A model generated the notes under the pieces. It had not been told where the DNA came from. It did not search any database and was given only the letters and a program-made list of their open reading frames with translations. From Pyronema omphalodes (taxonomy: Eukaryota; Ascomycota; Pezizomycetes; Pezizales; Pyronemataceae), in assembly GCA_024516155.1 (NCBI GenBank), contig JAJJXM010000006.1, forward strand, positions 620,001 through 684,000: a DNA stretch of 64,000 nt, written 5' to 3'. This document shows, piece by piece, positions 59,159 through 64,000 of the stretch; position 1 is the stretch's first letter, and the number at the start of each line of letters is the position of its first letter. Both the position numbers and the translations under genes were made by a program.

Positions 59159-62100
59159 CTATACCGTAACTCCAAACACCTCCTCGATAATCTCATCAAA
59201 CACCGTATAAATAATCGACGTACTATTTAATCAGTCAGCTTTAGCTCCCAAAACCTATGCCCATCACTCCTCCCGGGAATGAGATGTACTTACTTTAACC
59301 TCTGATTATTACAAATAGCACCAATCCTCCTCGCCGCCGCTTTAGCATTATCCTTCCCCACGACACTCTGACTCAGCTCAGGTACGAGCGCAGCGAGTAA
59401 CACCCCAGCTTCAGTTCTAGTCCTTCCCTTCTCCCTTGAAGTCCTCGGTACGCCCGCCTTTGCTAACATTCCATCCGGCCAAACCGTCTCCATTATACGA
59501 TTAACATATCCCAGTAACATTTCCTCATCCAATAAACTCTTCGTCTGTTCCCTAACCTTTCTTTCGATAGTTCCTCCAAGAAGCTGATGCAACACTACCA
59601 CCACTGCTCTTCCACGAAGCCAGTTGGTTTTCTTGTTCAGCTCGAAGACTTCTAGGAATAAGTTACAAATAGGGCGCACGAAAGGTTCTTCTTTGCCGTC
59701 GAAGGCATTTAATTCCGCCTCTGCTTCGGCTATAGCTGATGCATCACCCTCACCGGTAATCTTTGGAGGTGGAGGAAGCTGGGAAGAGGCAGCGGCGATT
59801 ATGTTGGCGGAGGCAAGAGATAATTGATCAAGAATGGGGAGATTGCCGAGAACGTCTTCCATACCGCCCGCAACGCTACTAACGAGACGGGACATAAGGT
59901 CTGTTCGCTCCCCATCATTTGAAGTCGGAGAAGAAGGTAATGAGGATTTCTGTGAGAGAAATGCACGGAATTCTCGTGAACGGCAAACCTCTGGGATAAG
60001 GAGAAGTTGTTGAAGGTATTTTTCAAGGGCCACGCGGCGTTTTTCAGTGAAATCTTTTCGGAGCCCAAGAACCACTTTAGACGGGAAGTCGAGCTCTTTA
60101 ACGGAGTCGAAACGTTTAAGTTCTTGATGGAGGGCGTGAAATTCAGAAAATCGCTTGGCGATAGTCCAGGTGGCGGCGGAGAGCTGTTCTCCACCTACTC
60201 GGTGCACGTTGATTAAATACTTCGAATGAATGCCGTCCTGGTCTTTATCCGTAACCGTTGATGAGATCTTAACTTCCGAACGGCCATAGAGGGAATTGTC
60301 GCTTTCCTGAATGATATACTGTTGCCTCTGCAATTCCTTTCTTCTAATCTCCCTCTGCAAACTTGCTTTCGATTTCCGGAGGATACGTAGCTCAACGGTG
60401 TTGTTAGTTAATTCAGCTTTGCGGTATAAACTATCAATCACTGCCTCTTGCGTAATTCTGGTTTCGATATCATAAGTCAAAGCTGCGATTGCCTCGGCCA
60501 GGTTAAGGTCTCCGGGTGCAGCTTGATGAATCTCATCGTCACTGTTATCTTTATGAGGGTGATTTTCGATTTCTAGGTAGTCCCCATCGAGAGCCTCTGG
60601 AAGATCAGGATTATCTTCGGGAAACAATTCTTCCTTGAAAACGCTGTCGGAAGGAGCACCACCGACGAGTCCAAGTGACGCCAAACTAGGGGGTCCTTTC
60701 TTGAAATTTTGCTCGCTGGCAACTCTGGACGAATCCATAGAGCTTCGGGGGGAGGTCTCTGGGGGTTCACTAAGGAATGAGTCGGCGCCAAACAACGGCG
60801 ATCCTCGACCCTGCGGGCGGTTTTTGTCTTCGATGATGTCGTTCAATGCTGCCTCCATAGCCTCAACAATGTTGCTTTCTGGTGTACCAGTACCAGGAAT
60901 CTCGGGTCCAAATAAGCTATCCTTCTCTTCTCCAAATAGTGCTTGCTGAGGATTCCAGTCGTCGTTGTTGCTGCTAATGTCGTGCATCGATGATGACAAT
61001 GGGTTGGAGGCATAGCTCTCTTCCTTGTCGAACTTGGGCCGCCCATCATCGAATGAGTGTCTTCCTGATCCGCGACGTACAAGCGGTGGTGTAGTAGCCT
61101 GAGTGCCTAGCAGTGGATCATGATCTTCTGGTAGAGTTGCTGAACTGGAACGTTCTCCAGATGCCAGGAATTTATACCACAAATCAGAAGCCCTGAATCC
61201 GGGAAAGTCGTTCTTTAGCATATCCTGATACACAGCGGTCTGTGCTCTTAGAATAGCAAATCTCGCCCTAACATACTGTGCCTGCGTCGCCTTATCTCCG
61301 TTCTTTAAAAACTCTCTAATCGCACGCCTAGGGCGATCTGATAGCTTCAAAGTTCCCTTGGAGAGATACCCTTCATGAATTTGCATTATGTCGTTTCTAT
61401 CTGAAGGTTTCCAAGGTGCAAAGTTGGATGCTACAGCGGATATAGTGTCTTCTTCTTCGTCTGAGGAGGGGATGTCGTCTTCAAGGGGATTTCGAAGGCC
61501 GCTAACAATGAGCCAAAATTGTACCATTGTCAAACGCTGCTTGCGGTCCATGTATTCCATGAAATATGAGAGACCAGAGGAGTCTTGCATCACTTCTTCC
61601 AAGGTTGCGGATTCAAGACGAGATGTTGGCGAAGATTTGGCGAGGACGTTTTCGGATTGTGAACGGACCATTACGCGGTCCGCATGGTTGAGGGGACGAT
61701 TTGATGGACCCGCTGAAAGCTGGGCAACTTTCTGCTCTACTAATCGCTTTCCTGTTTCTAGACGACGAAGGTAAACGCCGTATCCTTCCACACCTTCTAA
61801 TTTGGAGTCTCGCTTGAGCTGGGCTGTTAGGTCATTCCGGAGACGGCGAGCATCAGAAAGATTATTACAAAGCCGAATCGACCGAATGAACCGCTCAAAA
61901 GTTCTCTCATCGTCCTTAGGTGTGAGTTTGATAAATTGAGTATGGTAAGGGTCGGTGCTTGGTTGCGACTTCGAGTGACGCCTTGTGCTTGGCGAGTGAG
62001 GGTTTGCATGTTGATCCAAGGCAGCACGAAGCTTCCGTACTGTCTTACGATCCTGGAGAGTTGCAGTTCCCTAAGTCTTGTCAGCAAAACTGCACTTTCT

Positions 62101-63101
62101 GTGTAAGGGATACAAAAAGAGAAACATACAATCTGCTCGATTATGCGATTCCAAAAATCAGGATCACTGAGCATTGAGAGAATTGAAAATAGGATACTGC
62201 AAGCGACAATTTCCCTAATTATTATGCACACAACTCTACTCTTCTTTTCACTATCAGGTAAAACCAGTGGTAATACCTTGTCGACAATTTTTCGGAGATG
62301 GTCTAGCTGTGCTTCTTTCATGTTGGCAGACCCCAACCCCGCTGCTGGGTGTAATCTTCCATTTCGGTATTTAGATGCAATCGCAAGGTCCAACTCTTCA
62401 GACTCTGTGAGAGACACCTCCAACCGGCTTCCCCGCACTGTCTTTTCTGCCACAGAGAAATCATGTAGATGTGCCGTAAGAAGTGGGACAACCCTTCCAA
62501 CCACCAACACCGGAAGATCGACCGTCTGTAGTCGTTGCGAAATCGAGAGTAACGTATGCCGGATAGTTTTCTCGACTTGTAATGAAAATGACGGATCTGG
62601 TGAAACCTTCGTATACCATGAGTTGATAAAGTCACGGTTCACGTTATCGAGGAGCTGATCGAGTGCTTGCGAAATCGGAAAACTCGGCGGATAAAGCGGT
62701 GGTCTTTCAAAAATATCTTCCTTCGCAGCAGCAGCAACTTCCTGTTGCCAAATCGCTGTTGTTGCGAGAGCCAGAGGCTTAATATTTCGTAGCGGGTTGT
62801 AATCACCATCTCCGACATGGGTGGTTGTGCTAGTCAATAGAACAGCTGCTACCGATAGCAACAACGAAACAACGCACCCCGCAAAGAAGGCCCAGATGAT
62901 CAGGCGAAGGGATGGAAGCCATGTTGTCGCGACCGTGTTGAGCAGAACCAGTAGCCCCAGGAACACAAGGAAAAGATATTGTCGCTGTTGCATCTGTGGT
63001 TGAACATTAGAGCTGCTGCGAGATGACGGAGCTTCAGAGCTATCCAGAGGTGTTCGGAGATACGTCAACAACCCTATTCCACCAAGTTTACCCTGCCACA
63101 T
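59159..63101 (-). CDS. MDM1: Sorting nexin of the Mdm1/SNX13-14-19-25 family
   Basis: Predicted ER-anchored tether at ER-vacuole/lysosome or lipid-droplet contacts. Exons 62130-63101, 59294-62070 and 59159-59222; introns 59 and 71 nt; 1270 aa. Two hydrophobic segments (YLFLVFLGLLVLL and IIWAFFAGCVVSLLLS, about 42-90) form the membrane anchor. A PXA domain follows (about 120-320, ending DPDFWNRIIEQI). Then an RGS-like domain (about 480-620: YFMEYMDRKQRLTMVQFWLIVSG ... DLWYKFLA), an acidic/Ser-rich linker, a PX phosphoinositide-binding domain (about 925-1040, with RFSEFHALHQELK and FPSK) and the C-terminal nexin domain (about 1115-1235). The last exon adds only 21 residues (SIIYTVFDEIIEEVFG), the usual amphipathic end; without it the protein would stop at QRLK. 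The family is certain; the exact paralogue name is by domain order. Confidence 0.9.
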
Positions 63102-63436
63102 CGTCTGATCACCAGGGACAAGGTATGGACCCTGCGTACGGCGCTGACGGGAAATATCCCGATAAGGGAAGAATCAGACGAGTGCGGGGTGCGTGATGGC
63201 TGGGCTAGTTTAACGGTTCTCACGTGTGTGTCAAATAGCTACTCACGTGCGGTGAAATGAGATGACGGTACGCCCGGACTGCGACGACGGGACGAACCCC
63301 GCGCAGTTGACCCCGCTTCAATCAAGTTTCATCAGCACCAATGGTTTCCCCACGATTGTTTACGGTATATATCGTACAGTGAATAGGTTAAACAAACGAA
63401 TAAAATTAAACAAACTCCATATTAAACCCCTGAACC
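63102..63436. other. Intergenic region, nexin promoter / BRCT gene end
   Basis: About 335 bp between the start of the nexin gene and the stop of the next minus-strand gene. Two CTCACGTG words occur at 63220-63225 and 63243-63249 (CACGTG E-box cores). No gene seen. Confidence 0.5.
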
Positions 63437-64000
63437 TTATTTTGCGCCCGGAATGGTATGTTTGTCATTCCACTCGATCTGTTGGTTCATCGCCGTTTCC
63501 AACAACCAGTCGGATCGATATATCACGAACTCCCTCCCCGCATTATGTGCCATCGTCTTGAATTTTGGCCACATTGCCTTATCCGCCGCACTGTCCCCAC
63601 TTAACAATATGTACTTTTCGCTGTCGGGTACATTCGCTGGCTTCTTGGTACCCTTGAACTGTACGCAAACACCGCCATTTGCCTCCACAATCTTCCGACA
63701 AACTTCAACACCTCCGTGTACACCCTTGGTGCAGAAGACATTCTGTCCATCCAGTAACTGTCCTCCGTTCTTCTTCGCCCGGGCTAATGATTGGGCAAGG
63801 TTGAGATTAAGTCGCTTTTCACCCTCCTTGTCCTTAAGAAGGTATCCATCTGTATCGAGGAGCTCCTCTTGCTCAATACAGTCTTCAACCCATTTTGTAG
63901 AGACAATCACCGGCGCTCTTGCCAGAGCACAGCAGAATTTCTCCGTTCTAACAAGCTGCGGCGCAGCAAGATAGGTGCATTGCGCAGCATCGTCCACACA
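63437..64000 (-). CDS. BRCT-repeat protein, C-terminus (Brc1/Rtt107-like), cut by window edge
   Basis: Partial: the frame is open to the right edge, so the N-terminal part lies outside. The 187 visible residues fit the last BRCT pair of the Brc1/Rtt107 scaffold, which binds gamma-H2A at damaged forks and recruits Smc5/6 and nucleases. Seen: the C-terminal half of a BRCT (CTYLAAPQLVRTEKFCCALA, PVIVSTKWVEDCI with the BRCT Trp), the linker YLLKDKEGEKRLNL, then a full last BRCT (GQNVFCTKGVHGGVEVCRKIVEANGG ... SDWLLETAMNQQ with its Trp). The ARAKKNGGQLLDGQ linker resembles fungal Brc1 proteins. The stop is at 63437. Other multi-BRCT proteins cannot be fully excluded from this fragment. Confidence 0.75.
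   Translation of the reverse strand, partial: CVDDAAQCTYLAAPQLVRTEKFCCALARAPVIVSTKWVEDCIEQEELLDTDGYLLKDKEGEKRLNLNLAQSLARAKKNGGQLLDGQNVFCTKGVHGGVEVCRKIVEANGGVCVQFKGTKKPANVPDSEKYILLSGDSAADKAMWPKFKTMAHNAGREFVIYRSDWLLETAMNQQIEWNDKHTIPGAK

Noticed and set aside
1..64000. tRNA, rRNA, snRNA, CRISPR or integrated viral element
   Set aside because: I looked for tRNA B-box words (GGTTCGA), CRISPR-like spaced repeats and viral replication or structural genes and saw none I could support; a tRNAscan/Infernal run would be decisive for small RNAs.

Overview
The window is nuclear DNA from a filamentous ascomycete (Pezizomycotina). The protein-coding genes carry short spliceosomal introns of about 46-384 nt with GT-AG ends and CTAAC/CTGAC-like branch sites. 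One encodes a Zn(2)-Cys(6) fungal-type transcription factor, and several others are clear fungal orthologues (Odc carrier, Cup1-like LYR protein, Mdm1-type nexin, Brc1/Rtt107 BRCT protein). I cannot fix the class from sequence alone. Exon boundaries are my own hand reconstructions, checked for reading phase and splice consensus but not against cDNA.

The left third (1-23,100) is gene-poor. It holds gluconokinase (4987-5653), the E2 subunit of branched-chain 2-oxoacid dehydrogenase (7261-9266, minus), an F-box/ankyrin protein (11116-12813) and a five-exon Zn2Cys6 transcription factor (15589-18850, minus). Between them lie long stretches full of micro- and minisatellites and homopolymers.

The middle part (23,100-42,100) starts with a head-to-head mitochondrial pair: ribosomal protein uL2m (minus) and a large Cup1-like LYR protein (plus). 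A seven-exon SCAP-type sterol-sensing protein (28155-32124, minus) follows. Next come nearly 5 kb without an intact gene, in which I see only weak, stop-riddled coding-like traces, and then the helicase-nuclease DNA2 (36982-42061, minus).

The right third (42,100-64,000) is gene-dense: mitochondrial 2-oxodicarboxylate carrier, small ankyrin protein, RAD51, proteasome ATPase RPT2, mitochondrial HMG-box protein, splicing DEAD-box helicase PRP5, a short acylation/VIM-motif protein of SVIP type, an Mdm1/SNX25-type sorting nexin, and the C-terminus of a Brc1/Rtt107 BRCT protein running off the right edge.

Three functional themes recur. Homologous recombination and replication stress: DNA2, RAD51 and Brc1/Rtt107, with MluI-box ACGCGT sites upstream of DNA2 and RAD51. 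Mitochondrial gene expression and metabolism: uL2m, Cup1-like, HMG protein, carrier, E2. Protein turnover and membrane contact: RPT2, the VIM protein, the nexin and SCAP. I found no convincing unprecedented system. The most useful leads are the shared cell-cycle boxes, the VIM motif assembled across an exon junction, the SCAP motif changes and several odd exon structures.
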